DNA of 45,872 nt, from NCBI GenBank assembly GCA_012519615.1, contig JAAYPW010000081.1:1-45872 (forward strand), written 5' to 3'. Below the pieces are notes generated by a model that ran no database searches, was not told the DNA's origin, and worked only from the letters and a program-made list of their open reading frames with translations. Below are positions 19,339-26,953 of the stretch, piece by piece (position 1 is the stretch's first letter; every line of letters starts with the position of its first letter). A program made the position numbers and the translations under genes. This stretch comes from Fusobacteriota bacterium. Its GTDB lineage: Bacteria; Fusobacteriota; Fusobacteriia; Fusobacteriales; JAAYPW01.

Positions 19339-19387
19339 TTTATATAAGGTGGTTATATAAAAAATGATTTAATAGGTGATGTATATG
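19339..19387 (+). promoter_or_regulatory. Hairpin with Shine-Dalgarno in its loop, then a two-codon ORF
   Basis: TTTATATAA (19339-19347) pairs perfectly with TTATATAAA (19353-19361), leaving GGTGG as the loop. It is followed by ATG ATT TAA (19364-19372), then a second ribosome-binding site AGGTG and the ATG (19385) of the next gene. The layout could couple the mini-ORF to the gene. Confidence 0.4.
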
Positions 19388-19597
19388 AATTTGAGAGTGT
19401 GGAATAATTTACAGTGTGAAATTTTCAAAGATGAAGGTGTGCTTGATATATTAGAAATTTATCAAGTGGGCTCTTTGATTGCTCATCTTAGATGTTTAGG
19501 TGACAAAGAGAGAATAATTGTAGAAGCAAAAGAAATTATACAACAATACCGAAATCAGTGTAAGGAGTGCTCCAATATGGAAGAGGAGGCATTTTAA
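19385..19597 (+). CDS. Hypothetical small protein
   Basis: 70 residues; not a family I recognise. It holds a hydrophobic-helical centre (DILEIYQVGSLIAHLRCL), four cysteines (Cys10 and Cys41, plus CKEC near the end) and an acidic C-terminus. The start ATG at 19385 follows AGGTGAT; two codons further upstream (19376, 19379) would overlap that site. The paired C-terminal CxxC could bind metal or be redox active, but nothing else supports this. It lies between bioF and ridA with a terminator after it, so it may be transcribed alone. Codon use matches its neighbours. Confidence 0.7.
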   Translation: MNLRVWNNLQCEIFKDEGVLDILEIYQVGSLIAHLRCLGDKERIIVEAKEIIQQYRNQCKECSNMEEEAF

Positions 19598-19610
19598 ATT
19601 TGAATTTTAG

Positions 19611-19653
19611 AAATCTATTATCATTATATTAATATAGTGGCAATAGATTTTTT
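19611..19653 (+). terminator. Two-tier hairpin terminator before ridA
   Basis: AAATCTATT (19611-19619) pairs with AATAGATTT (19642-19650), enclosing an inner stem CATTATA / TATAGTG with a TTAA loop; T run follows (19648-19653). Confidence 0.8.
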
Positions 19654-19683
19654 AATATAAAATATAACAATAGGAGGGGAAAA

Positions 19684-20058
19684 TTGATAAAAAAAATTAA
19701 TACAATAAAAGCACCAAAAGCAATTGGACCTTATTCACAAGCAGTGATACATAATAATATTATTTATTGTTCTGGACAAATTGCAATATCACCTTTAACA
19801 AATGAGATCGTTAAAGAAGATATTATAATTCAGACCGAACAAATTTTAAATAATCTAAAAGAGATCTTAATAGAGGCAGGTTCAGATTTAGATAATGTTT
19901 TAAAAATAACAATATACTTAAAAAGTATAGATAATTTTTCAATAGTTAATGAGGTATACGGAAAATATATTACAAAAAAACCTGCAAGATCTGTTGTGGA
20001 AGTTTCGAATTTACCAAAAAATACATTAATTCTAATCGATTGTATTGCTTTTAAATAA
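19684..20058 (+). CDS. ridA: RidA family reactive-intermediate deaminase
   Basis: 124 residues, standard length. Hydrolyses enamine/imine intermediates released by PLP enzymes such as threonine dehydratase. Family motifs: KAPKAIGPYSQAV near the N-terminus, CSGQIAISP, and the C-terminal KPARSVVEVSNLPKNTLILIDCIA with the conserved Arg that binds the carboxylate. TTG start with strong AGGAGGGG upstream. Flanked by terminators and spacers, so probably its own transcript. Confidence 0.94.
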   Translation: MIKKINTIKAPKAIGPYSQAVIHNNIIYCSGQIAISPLTNEIVKEDIIIQTEQILNNLKEILIEAGSDLDNVLKITIYLKSIDNFSIVNEVYGKYITKKPARSVVEVSNLPKNTLILIDCIAFK

Positions 20059-20078
20059 ATTTATATAAAAATATAATA

Positions 20079-20126
20079 GAGGAGGGAGTTATTAATATAA
20101 GAATTTATTAATAGCTAAAAAAAATG
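20079..20126 (+). promoter_or_regulatory. Hairpin-bridged ribosome-binding site of the cyclase gene
   Basis: AGGAGGGAG (20080-20088) is 35 nt before the ATG (20124). A 10-bp stem, AGTTATTAAT (20087-20096) with ATTAATAGCT (20107-20116) and one G-U pair, folds out the intervening bases, leaving exactly 7 nt. A TAG in frame at 20112 excludes upstream starts. The site begins like that of accC (shared GGAGGGAGTTATTA). Confidence 0.6.
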
Positions 20127-21951
20127 AGAGATGATGATAGTATATTAAATAATTTTAATAAGAATATTAATATTATTGGTGCTTTAATATTACTATTTTT
20201 ATTCATATATATGATTAATGGATTTTTTTATCATGTAAGAGAATATAAAAAAAATAAAGTTGAAAATTATTATAATTTAAAAAATATTAAAATGGAAAAA
20301 TCAATGTTTTATAATAATTTAAAATTTTATATTGCATTATCAGAGAAAACAATTAAAGATGAAAAACTAAAAAAATTAATTAGTAATCTTAATAATGAAA
20401 ATATAAAAGATATTGAAAATATTTTATATGGTGTACAAAAAATCTTATCATGTGAGAATATTTATATAATGGATAAAAATGGTGAAGTAATAATAAGTGT
20501 AGATAAGAATTTTTATAATAATAATTACTCGTTTCGTCCGTATTTTCAAAATGGATTAAAAGGAGAGGTAACTGTATACCCTGCTCTAGGAATTACAACA
20601 AATGAACGAGGTATATATAGGTATGCCTTTTTATATCGATAATGAGATTTCGTATGTTTTTTCTCTAAAATTAAATACAAAACTTATGGAAGAAGTACTA
20701 TACAGTTTAAATGAAAAAATATTCGTCGTATCTGAAGAAAACATAATATTTTTTTCTAATGAGAATAGTGCAATTTATAAATATATAGATGAAAAAACAG
20801 AAAATGAGATAAATAATTTATATGAAACTAAACAATTTTCTAATCAAAAATTAACTAAATATGAATATAATTTTAGTGAAGATAATATAAATATTAACGG
20901 AAAAAAATATAAGCAGATAAAAAAAGATATAGAATACGGTTGGAAAACATATATTTATTATGATATAGAAGAATTAAGTTCTTTGAAAAACACTGAATAT
21001 CTATCAATTTTATCAAAAAATATGGTAAATATATTTTTATTTTTTATATTTTTAACAATGTTTATTTTCTATAAAATTTTATTGAAAAAAGATGGCGAAA
21101 AAAATGAACTATTACAAATTATAGATAAATCACCAATAAGTATGATAATTGTAAATGATATTGGGATAATTACATATGCAAATGAGAAAATATATGATTT
21201 AACAGGATATGAAAAATATGAGATAATTGGTAAAAATGTCAATATCTTTAATAGTGAATATCAAACAGATAAAATTGATAATAAATTATGGAATAAAATA
21301 AAAAATGGAGAAATTTGGTCAGGTAAATTGTTTAATAAGCGTAAAAATGGGACAATATATTTGGAAAAAATGACAATAGTTCCTATAAATACAGGTAACG
21401 GATTTGATAAGTTTCTTGCTATAAAGGAAGACTCAACTGAAAATCAAAGCTATATAACTACAATATCTAATTGTGCAAAAACAGATAAATTTACTGGAAT
21501 ATATCATCGTAGTTCAGGTTTTATTTTTTTAGAAAAATTAATAAATCAAAGCAAAATTAGTCAAAATAAATTTACATTATGTTTTATCGGAATTGATGAT
21601 ATTAAATATGCTAATAAAGCATATGGATATAAATTTGGAGATAATATAATTAAAGAATTTGTTAAGGTGGTAAAAGAGAACTTAAATGATGATAATATAT
21701 TTTTTAGAGCTAGTGGAGATGAATTTATAATACTATTTCCTAGAAGAGAAAAAAGCGATGTAATAGGAAACTTAAATTCTATATTGACTAAATATTCTGA
21801 AATAATTACGGACAAAGGTCATCCATATATATATTCAGCAACTTATGGATGTTCCGAATATGATTCTGCGAGAGATATAAATTCAGATATTTTAGTGCAG
21901 GAAGCTAGTAAAGAGATGTATGATAAAAAAGAATATAATAAAAATAATTAA
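20124..21951 (+). pseudogene. Membrane sensor diguanylate cyclase (Cache-like, PAS, GGDEF) split by a frameshift
   Basis: Two overlapping readings (20124-20642 and 20602-21951) together make one protein of about 609 residues. The first has a membrane helix (about 17-37) and the start of an extracytoplasmic Cache-like sensor; the second resumes the sensor at the equivalent point (IGMPFYIDNE), then has a second membrane helix, a PAS domain (ITYANEKIYDLTGYEKYEII) and a GGDEF domain with the signature ASGDEF. The break falls in a (TA)4 run at 20612-20619; one more TA would restore the frame. The GGDEF variant SGDEF may still make cyclic di-GMP. It may be a true pseudogene, a phase-variable gene or a sequencing error. 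Confidence 0.75.
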
Positions 21952-21952
21952 A

Positions 21953-21992
21953 TAAAAAAAACGATAGATATTAATTCTATCGTTTTTTTTTA
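21953..21992 (+). terminator. Intrinsic terminator after the cyclase gene (bidirectional form)
   Basis: ACGATAGA (21961-21968) pairs perfectly with TCTATCGT (21976-21983); flanking A7 and T8 runs extend the stem and allow termination on either strand. Confidence 0.9.
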
Positions 21993-22388
21993 GTATAAAT
22001 GAAAATATAGACTAGTACTAGAGTATCGTGTCATAGCACACTAGCAGTTAAATTATGAATTTTCATAATTTATACTTAAAAGATATAACTTTTTTAGTAT
22101 AAATCATAAAAAAATTTATAAATTTACTATATGAAGAGTTTCTTTGCGTCACAAAAATATTTATATGAGTTTTATTATAGGTATTATTGCCATTTATTTT
22201 AATATATTGTAAAAAAAGTGTTTTAATTTTGAATTTAGTTTTAATTCTATATAAATTATGATACTTACAAAGAGTTTAGCTACATTATTATTGCTTCACA
22301 AATTTTATATATTTACATTTGATTTTGTAAATATTATATTAGAAAAATATACCTCCCTATTTTAGCATCTATATAGTATATTAATAGT
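21993..22388. other. Long palindrome-rich non-coding spacer upstream of fprA
   Basis: About 400 nt with no supportable gene. It holds nested inverted repeats at 21992-22106 (AGTATAAAT at 21992 and 22095, both complementary to ATTTATACT at 22068; a 20-nt palindrome at 22051-22070) and, on the minus strand, a copy of a dispersed element (22221-22370). A reverse-strand small RNA ending at the bidirectional terminator is possible but not demonstrated. Confidence 0.55.
22221..22370 (-). repeat. Dispersed non-coding element, copy 2 (- orientation)
   Basis: The reverse complement matches 4632-4767 in two blocks (about 42 of 47 and 25 of 27 positions). Its right edge, on this strand CTCCCTATTTTAGCAT, also matches a third copy at 26420-26462. 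It lies directly before the 11-bp repeats and promoter of fprA. Confidence 0.6.
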
Positions 22389-22421
22389 AAGATTAAATTA
22401 AGATTAAATTAAGATTAAATT
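22389..22421 (+). repeat. Three perfect tandem 11-bp repeats upstream of the fprA promoter
   Basis: AAGATTAAATT occurs three times in a row (22389-22399, 22400-22410, 22411-22421) without mismatch, 11 nt before the -35. An 11-bp period puts each unit on the same helix face, as for OmpR/PhoB-type regulators. Confidence 0.75.
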
Positions 22422-22432
22422 TATATCAATTA

Positions 22433-22461
22433 TTGAAAAAAAAAATAACATATGCTATACT
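22433..22461 (+). promoter_or_regulatory. Promoter of fprA
   Basis: TTGAAA (22433-22438), 17-nt spacer, extended TGC and TATACT (22456-22461). Shine-Dalgarno AAGGAGGA precedes the ATG at 22496. Confidence 0.8.
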
Positions 22462-22495
22462 ATATACAATTAAATAAATTTTAAGGAGGAAAAAA

Positions 22496-23698
22496 ATGAA
22501 TTGTGCAGTAAAAATTATTGACGAAATATATTGGTTAGGGACAAATGATAGAGAAACTCATCTATTTGAAAATGTATGGCCTTTAGAGAATGGTGTTTCA
22601 TATAATTCTTATATAATCATTGATGAAAAAATAGTACTTGTAGATACAGTTAAAGATACAAAAATGGAGGAATATCTATTTAAAATTAAAAACTTAATTG
22701 GAGATAGAGAGATAGACTATTTAGTAATTAATCATATGGAACCAGATCATTCAGGATGCATAACTGCAATTAGTAAAGAATATCCTAATATTAAAATTGT
22801 AGGAAATTCAAAAACATTTGATTTTTTAAAAGAATTTTACGGTGAATTTCCAAATTTAGTAGAAGTTAAAGACTTAGACGAGTTAAATATTGGTAGTAGA
22901 ACTTTACAGTTTTATTTTACACCAATGGTACACTGGCCAGAAACAATGATGACTTATGATAAAAAAACAAAACTGCTATTTACTGGTGATGCATTTGGAA
23001 CATTTGGTACTTTAGATGGTGGTATATTCGATGATGAGGTTAATCTAGATTTTTATGAATCAGAAATGAGAAGATACTATTCAAATATAGTTGGAAAATT
23101 TGGGATGATGGTACAACGTGCAATTAAAAAAGTATCTAGTTTAGATATAAAAATATTAGCTTCAACACATGGACCAATATGGAGAACTAATCTAAACTAT
23201 GTATTAAGTAGATATGATATGTGGAGTAAATACGAACCAGAAGATAAAGATGGTATTGTGATTATATACGGTTCAATGTATGGAAATACTAAAAAAATGG
23301 CAGATGCAATTGCAAGAAGTATTGCAGAAGAGGGATTAAAAAATGTAAAAGTATATGATTCCTCTAAGACACACCTTTCTTATTTAATTAATGAAATTTT
23401 TAGATGTAAAGGAGTTATACTAGGAAGTTGTGCTTATAATGCTGCTATGTATCATCCCATGGAAATATTAACTACAAAATTAATACATACTGGTGTAAAA
23501 GATAGATTATTCGCAGCATTTGGTACATATGCGTGGAGTGGTGGTGGTGTAAGCAACTTAAATAAATTTGCTGAAGCGATTAAATGGGAAGTTGTATCAG
23601 AATCAGTAGAAGCAAAATGTAGTCCAAAAGCTGATGATATTGCAAAATGTGTACAAATAGGTAAAGATATGGCTAATAAAATAAAAGCAGGTTTATAA
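22496..23698 (+). CDS. fprA: Anaerobic flavodiiron protein (FprA, oxygen or nitric-oxide reductase)
   Basis: 400 residues. N-terminal metallo-beta-lactamase domain with the diiron ligand motif His80-x-Glu82-x-Asp84-His85 and a later STHGPIW, then a C-terminal flavodoxin domain beginning near residue 250 (YGSMYGNTKKMADAIA, FMN phosphate loop). Such enzymes reduce O2 to water or NO to N2O in the cytoplasm of anaerobes, taking electrons from rubredoxin or F420. No rubredoxin domain is fused at the C-terminus. The strong promoter with upstream 11-bp repeats suggests regulated, probably oxidative-stress-induced, expression. xth overlaps closely (1-nt gap), linking O2 removal with DNA repair. Confidence 0.95.
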   Translation: MNCAVKIIDEIYWLGTNDRETHLFENVWPLENGVSYNSYIIIDEKIVLVDTVKDTKMEEYLFKIKNLIGDREIDYLVINHMEPDHSGCITAISKEYPNIKIVGNSKTFDFLKEFYGEFPNLVEVKDLDELNIGSRTLQFYFTPMVHWPETMMTYDKKTKLLFTGDAFGTFGTLDGGIFDDEVNLDFYESEMRRYYSNIVGKFGMMVQRAIKKVSSLDIKILASTHGPIWRTNLNYVLSRYDMWSKYEPEDKDGIVIIYGSMYGNTKKMADAIARSIAEEGLKNVKVYDSSKTHLSYLINEIFRCKGVILGSCAYNAAMYHPMEILTTKLIHTGVKDRLFAAFGTYAWSGGGVSNLNKFAEAIKWEVVSESVEAKCSPKADDIAKCVQIGKDMANKIKAGL

Positions 23699-23699
23699 A

Positions 23700-24458
23700 A
23701 TGAAATTAATATCTTGGAATGTAAATGGGATAAGAGCAGTTTATCAAAAAGGATTTATAGAATGGGTACTAAAGGAAAATCCCGATATTTTATGTATTCA
23801 AGAAACAAAGGCACAAGAAGAACAATTGGATGATAATTTAAAAAATATTTTAGGATATAAAAGTTATTTTTCAAGTGCAAAAAAGAAGGGATATAGTGGT
23901 GTAGCAATTTATACGAAAGATCTACCATTAAATGTAAAAACTAGTAATATAGAAAACATTGATAATGAAGGTAGAATTTTAATAGCAGAATATAAAGATT
24001 TTATTTTAATAAATTGTTATTTCCCAAATAGTCAAGAAGCAGGAAAAAGATTAGAATATAAATTAGAATTTTGTAATAATATTATTAAAATCTCTAATAA
24101 ATATGTTAGTGATGGGAAAAAAGTGATTATTACTGGTGATTATAATATTGCACATAACGAGATAGACTTAACTAACCCTAAATCTAATGAAAAAAATCCT
24201 GGATTCTTAAAAGAAGAGCGAGATTGGATGAGTTATTTTTTAAATGAGGGATATATTGATACATATAGATATTTTTATCCAGATACAGTTAAATATAGCT
24301 GGTGGAGCTATAGACTTAAAGCAAGAGAAAGAAATGTTGGATGGAGAATAGATTATTTTTGTGTTTCTAAAAATATGATAAAAGATCTCGTAAGTGCTAA
24401 TATAGATAATGATACTTTTGGATCGGATCATTGCCCTGTTGCCATAAATATAAAATAA
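23700..24458 (+). CDS. xth: Exodeoxyribonuclease III (AP endonuclease)
   Basis: 252 residues. Base-excision repair enzyme cutting DNA 5' of abasic sites and removing blocked 3' ends. Signature residues: SWNVNGIRA at the N-terminus, the metal-ligand Glu in CIQETKAQ, GDYNIAH with catalytic Asp, and the C-terminal SDHCPV with the active-site His. The family's LDYF-type motif appears as GWRIDYF. Starts 1 nt after fprA, which fits a shared response to oxygen exposure. Confidence 0.95.
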   Translation: MKLISWNVNGIRAVYQKGFIEWVLKENPDILCIQETKAQEEQLDDNLKNILGYKSYFSSAKKKGYSGVAIYTKDLPLNVKTSNIENIDNEGRILIAEYKDFILINCYFPNSQEAGKRLEYKLEFCNNIIKISNKYVSDGKKVIITGDYNIAHNEIDLTNPKSNEKNPGFLKEERDWMSYFLNEGYIDTYRYFYPDTVKYSWWSYRLKARERNVGWRIDYFCVSKNMIKDLVSANIDNDTFGSDHCPVAINIK

Positions 24459-24473
24459 AAAGGAGTGGTTTTT

Positions 24474-25259
24474 ATGAAAAAATTAGTAATTTTATTTTTA
24501 TTGATTAGTATAGTAACAATAGGTTATGGAAAAAATATTTTTGAATATACTGATATAATTGGTGATGATAATGGTGCAGGAAATATTACATATCCTACAG
24601 ATGAAGTTTTTGTTAAAGGTGCATTTGATATACAAAAATTTAAAATATATGAAGATGGGGATGAATATTCCTTTGAATTTGAAGTTGGCACAAATTTTAA
24701 AAACGAATGGAAAAATAAAAATGGTTGGGATGTACAGATGTTTGATGTTTATATTAATTTAGGAAAAGGTAAAAATAAAATGGCCCTTGCTGGTAGAAAC
24801 ACTAAATTACATGAGGGATGGGATATTGCTCTAATTGTAGCACCTGAAGAGAATAAAAAGTTTTTAGAACGAGAAATAATTCCTAAAAATGATTTCGTTG
24901 CTGATGATGTAACAGAAGGTGAAGATTTAATTAATGATATAAAACTTCCAACATCGATTTTTATTGATAGCAATAAATTAACCGCGAAAATAAAAAAAAC
25001 AGAGTTTGCTAATCTAAATAATATAAAATTTATACAAGTATTTGTAACAGGAGCGGAAGGATTTCCAAGTAGTGAAGAAAGCTATATTAGAAATGTAAAT
25101 GAATTTCCAACAAAATGGAGATTTGGTGGTGGCAGCGATTATTTTGGTGATTCAAATGTTATTGATATATTAGGAGATAATAAAAATCTTGATAAGTTTG
25201 TTTCTACAGAAGATGAGACTATTTATCCTGTGGTAAACATGATAAAAGTAGGCAAATAA
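24474..25259 (+). CDS. Secreted glucodextranase C-terminal/DOMON-like domain protein
   Basis: 261 residues with a signal peptide (KKLVILFLLISIVTIGYG, likely cleaved near residue 19). The remainder matches the beta-sandwich domain found at the C-terminus of glucodextranase and related DOMON proteins: IGDDNGAGNITYPTD, FDIQKFKIYEDGDEY, VQMFDVYINL, then RNTKLHEGWDIALIV and RFGGGSDYFGD. These may bind sugars or haem at the cell surface or in the periplasm; the ligand here is unknown. The ATG at 24474 follows AAGGAGTG; a GTG at 24465 is inside that site. It follows xth by 15 nt, although no functional link is obvious. Confidence 0.75.
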   Translation: MKKLVILFLLISIVTIGYGKNIFEYTDIIGDDNGAGNITYPTDEVFVKGAFDIQKFKIYEDGDEYSFEFEVGTNFKNEWKNKNGWDVQMFDVYINLGKGKNKMALAGRNTKLHEGWDIALIVAPEENKKFLEREIIPKNDFVADDVTEGEDLINDIKLPTSIFIDSNKLTAKIKKTEFANLNNIKFIQVFVTGAEGFPSSEESYIRNVNEFPTKWRFGGGSDYFGDSNVIDILGDNKNLDKFVSTEDETIYPVVNMIKVGK

Positions 25260-25261
25260 AA

Positions 25262-25507
25262 TTGAAATTATCACTTGAAAATAGAGTTGCAATGATGAAA
25301 AACGAGCAAGAGAAGTTAAAAATTTCCTATGAATTAATCATGAAAAAGGAAGATAGTATAGCAACTAGAGCAGAATTAGAGATATATAAATATAAGATAA
25401 AAGAATTAGAAGATGGGATAAATTTAATAGAAAATTATCTTAAGAAAATAGATTTTAGGAAAATGGTGAATATAGATGAAGATAACATCAGGGATAGTAA
25501 AGAATAG
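25262..25507 (+). CDS. Small coiled-coil hypothetical protein
   Basis: 81 residues from a TTG start, 2 nt after the previous stop; the weak ribosome-binding site suggests translation by coupling. It is charged and almost wholly helical (heptads through ELEIYKYKIKELEDGINLIENYLKK) and lacks cysteine and hydrophobic membrane stretches. I do not recognise the family. Its end overlaps the rsmD start by 32 nt, a tight overlap that supports its being a real gene. The N-terminal start is uncertain; an internal ATG lies at 25292. Confidence 0.6.
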   Translation: MKLSLENRVAMMKNEQEKLKISYELIMKKEDSIATRAELEIYKYKIKELEDGINLIENYLKKIDFRKMVNIDEDNIRDSKE

Positions 25508-26030
25508 AAAAATTAAAAGTCAAAATAGTGTAAAAGTAAGACCTACATTGTCAAGAGTTAAAGAATCTTTATTTGATATAATGAATCCTTATATTGAAAA
25601 TAGTGTTTTTTTGGACTTATATAGTGGTACAGGAAGTATTGCACTAGAAGCTCTTAGTAGAGGTGCAAAACGAGCTATAATGATAGAGCAAAATGTAGAT
25701 GCAATTAAAATAATTATAGAAAATGTTAATAATATGGGTTTTGAGGATGTTTGTCGTGCTTATAAAAATGATGTACTTAGAGCAATTGAAATTTTGTCAA
25801 ATAAAAAAGAGATGTTTGATATAATATTTCTAGATCCGCCATATAATGAAGATTTATGTTTAAAAACAGTAGATAAAGTATGTAAATTTGGACTACTTAA
25901 GGATACGGGCCTTATTATAGTGGAGCATCATAAACATGAAAAATTACCTGAAGAGATAGGAAATGTAAAGAGAGTTGACGAAAGAAAATATAGTAATAAA
26001 ACGTTATCTTTCTATTCAAAATCAGAATAA
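25476..26030 (+). CDS. rsmD: 16S rRNA (guanine(966)-N2)-methyltransferase
   Basis: 184 residues. Makes m2G966 in 16S rRNA using SAM. N-terminal KITSGIVKNRKIKSQNS, VRPTLSRVKESLFDIMNPY, SAM-binding LDLYSGTGSIALEALSRGA, and the catalytic DPPY (FLDPPYNE) are all present. It overlaps the coiled-coil gene by 32 nt. A terminator-like hairpin lies 126 nt downstream, so it ends the fprA unit. Confidence 0.95.
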   Translation: MKITSGIVKNRKIKSQNSVKVRPTLSRVKESLFDIMNPYIENSVFLDLYSGTGSIALEALSRGAKRAIMIEQNVDAIKIIIENVNNMGFEDVCRAYKNDVLRAIEILSNKKEMFDIIFLDPPYNEDLCLKTVDKVCKFGLLKDTGLIIVEHHKHEKLPEEIGNVKRVDERKYSNKTLSFYSKSE

Positions 26031-26155
26031 TTATAAATTTTAAGTATAATAGAAATATATTTTGTATATCCAATAATGTAAAACTAGATATAAATATCTA
26101 TATAGTTTGTGTAAAAATGCAAATTAAAAGTTTATATATTTAAAAACTATATTAT

Positions 26156-26186
26156 AAATCCTTCTCCTATATTAAGAGAAGGATTT
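26156..26186 (+). terminator. Terminator-like hairpin downstream of rsmD
   Basis: 11-bp perfect stem AAATCCTTCTC (26156-26166) / GAGAAGGATTT (26176-26186). The following ATTTATTTA is a weak T tract. Confidence 0.6.
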
Positions 26187-26419
26187 ATTTATTTACATTA
26201 GAGAAGTTACCATTATTTTTAAAATTAAATCATAATTAATTTTTATTTTCTAGAGAAAACATAACTCTTAAGTTTTATTTTATAAAATTTTCTGTAGATT
26301 TATATTTTACAACATAAAAATTATATGTGTTTACCTTTTTAATTTACTTTAATCAGTGTAAATCTTTGGATAAAATAATATTTTAAATTTGATTTATTTT
26401 TACACGTAATCTTGTATAT

Positions 26420-26462
26420 ATAATATTAGAAAAAGTGTACATCCCTATTTTAGTATTTATAT
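26420..26462 (-). repeat. Dispersed non-coding element, copy 3 (core only, - orientation)
   Basis: The stretch ATATTAGAAAAA followed by TCCCTATTTTAG and TATAT matches 22336-22374 in order and nearly in spacing (one base of length difference, about 35 of 40 positions). Similarity outside this core is weak. Confidence 0.5.
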
Positions 26463-26580
26463 TTACCATTTATAAATTAGATATAAATACATAGGTTAAT
26501 TATATAAAACCTTAAAGAATAGTAAAATCATTAAAATAATAAATATTATAAAACTTTATGTTTTTTTTATAATAAAATTG

Positions 26581-26609
26581 TTGACAAATAATAGAAATAG
26601 GTATATAGT
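26581..26609 (+). promoter_or_regulatory. Promoter of the ORP-like cluster
   Basis: Consensus TTGACA (26581-26586), 17-nt spacer, TATAGT (26604-26609). The start would be at about 26616, inside the palindrome listed next. Confidence 0.88.
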
Positions 26610-26612
26610 ATA

Positions 26613-26630
26613 CATGTGCATATGCACATG
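26613..26630 (+). promoter_or_regulatory. Perfect 18-bp palindromic operator at the transcription start
   Basis: CATGTGCATATGCACATG is its own reverse complement and begins 4 nt after the -10 element. It is GC-richer than its surroundings. Position implies repression by a dimeric regulator; the DUF134 protein encoded next is a candidate. Confidence 0.75.
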
Positions 26631-26653
26631 ATTAAACTATGAAAGGGGAAAAT

Positions 26654-26953
26654 ATGAGGTTTTGTAGAAAAAAAAGAAATTGTAGGGAATTAGATAGAAA
26701 TATTATCTATAAACCGGTTGGATACAGAACATGTGAACTAGAAGTAGTTGAAATAGAGCTTGATGAATTTGAAGCGATTAGATTATGTGATATTGAAAAC
26801 AAAAGTCAGATAGAGGCAGGAGAATCAATGCATGTTTCAAGAACAACAATTCAGAGATTATTAGAAAGTGGACGGCGTAAAATTGCACAAGGATTATTAA
26901 ATGCAAATGCAATTAAAATAAAAAAATGTAACGGAGGATTAGAAAATGAGTAA
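26654..26953 (+). CDS. DUF134 family helix-turn-helix protein
   Basis: 99 residues. N-terminal basic, cysteine-containing part (RFCRKKRNC) leads into the DUF134 signature LDEFEAIRLCDIE and a sigma70 region 4-like helix-turn-helix (QIEAGESMHVSRTTIQRLLESGRRKI). DUF134 proteins are widespread in anaerobes beside NifX/Mrp proteins. Start ATG at 26654 follows AAAGGGGA; an earlier ATG at 26639 precedes that site. It is the first gene after a strong promoter with a palindromic operator, so autoregulation is likely (inference). Overlaps the next gene by 8 nt. Confidence 0.88.
   Translation: MRFCRKKRNCRELDRNIIYKPVGYRTCELEVVEIELDEFEAIRLCDIENKSQIEAGESMHVSRTTIQRLLESGRRKIAQGLLNANAIKIKKCNGGLENE

Larger units (their letters stand above)
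26031..26580. other. Long non-coding spacer before the ORP-like cluster
   Basis: About 550 nt with no supportable gene. It holds a terminator-like hairpin (26156-26186), a copy of the dispersed element near 26420-26462 and the promoter starting at 26581. The rest is AT-rich sequence in which I see no further structure worth naming. Confidence 0.6.

Noticed and set aside
22221-22380. Possible minus-strand small RNA from a TGC-TAAAAT element near 22370, ending at the bidirectional terminator
   Set aside because: The -10 is plausible but no -35 fits and copy 1 of the element lacks the same box; kept as an idea only.
22389-22421. CRISPR-like repeats
   Set aside because: Units are 11 bp, directly adjacent without spacers, and lie at a promoter.
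24465-24473. GTG starts lying inside Shine-Dalgarno sites (here and at 15264, 30106, 32651)
   Set aside because: In each case an ATG or TTG stands 6-9 nt downstream of the purine run at the proper distance, so the GTG belongs to the ribosome-binding site.
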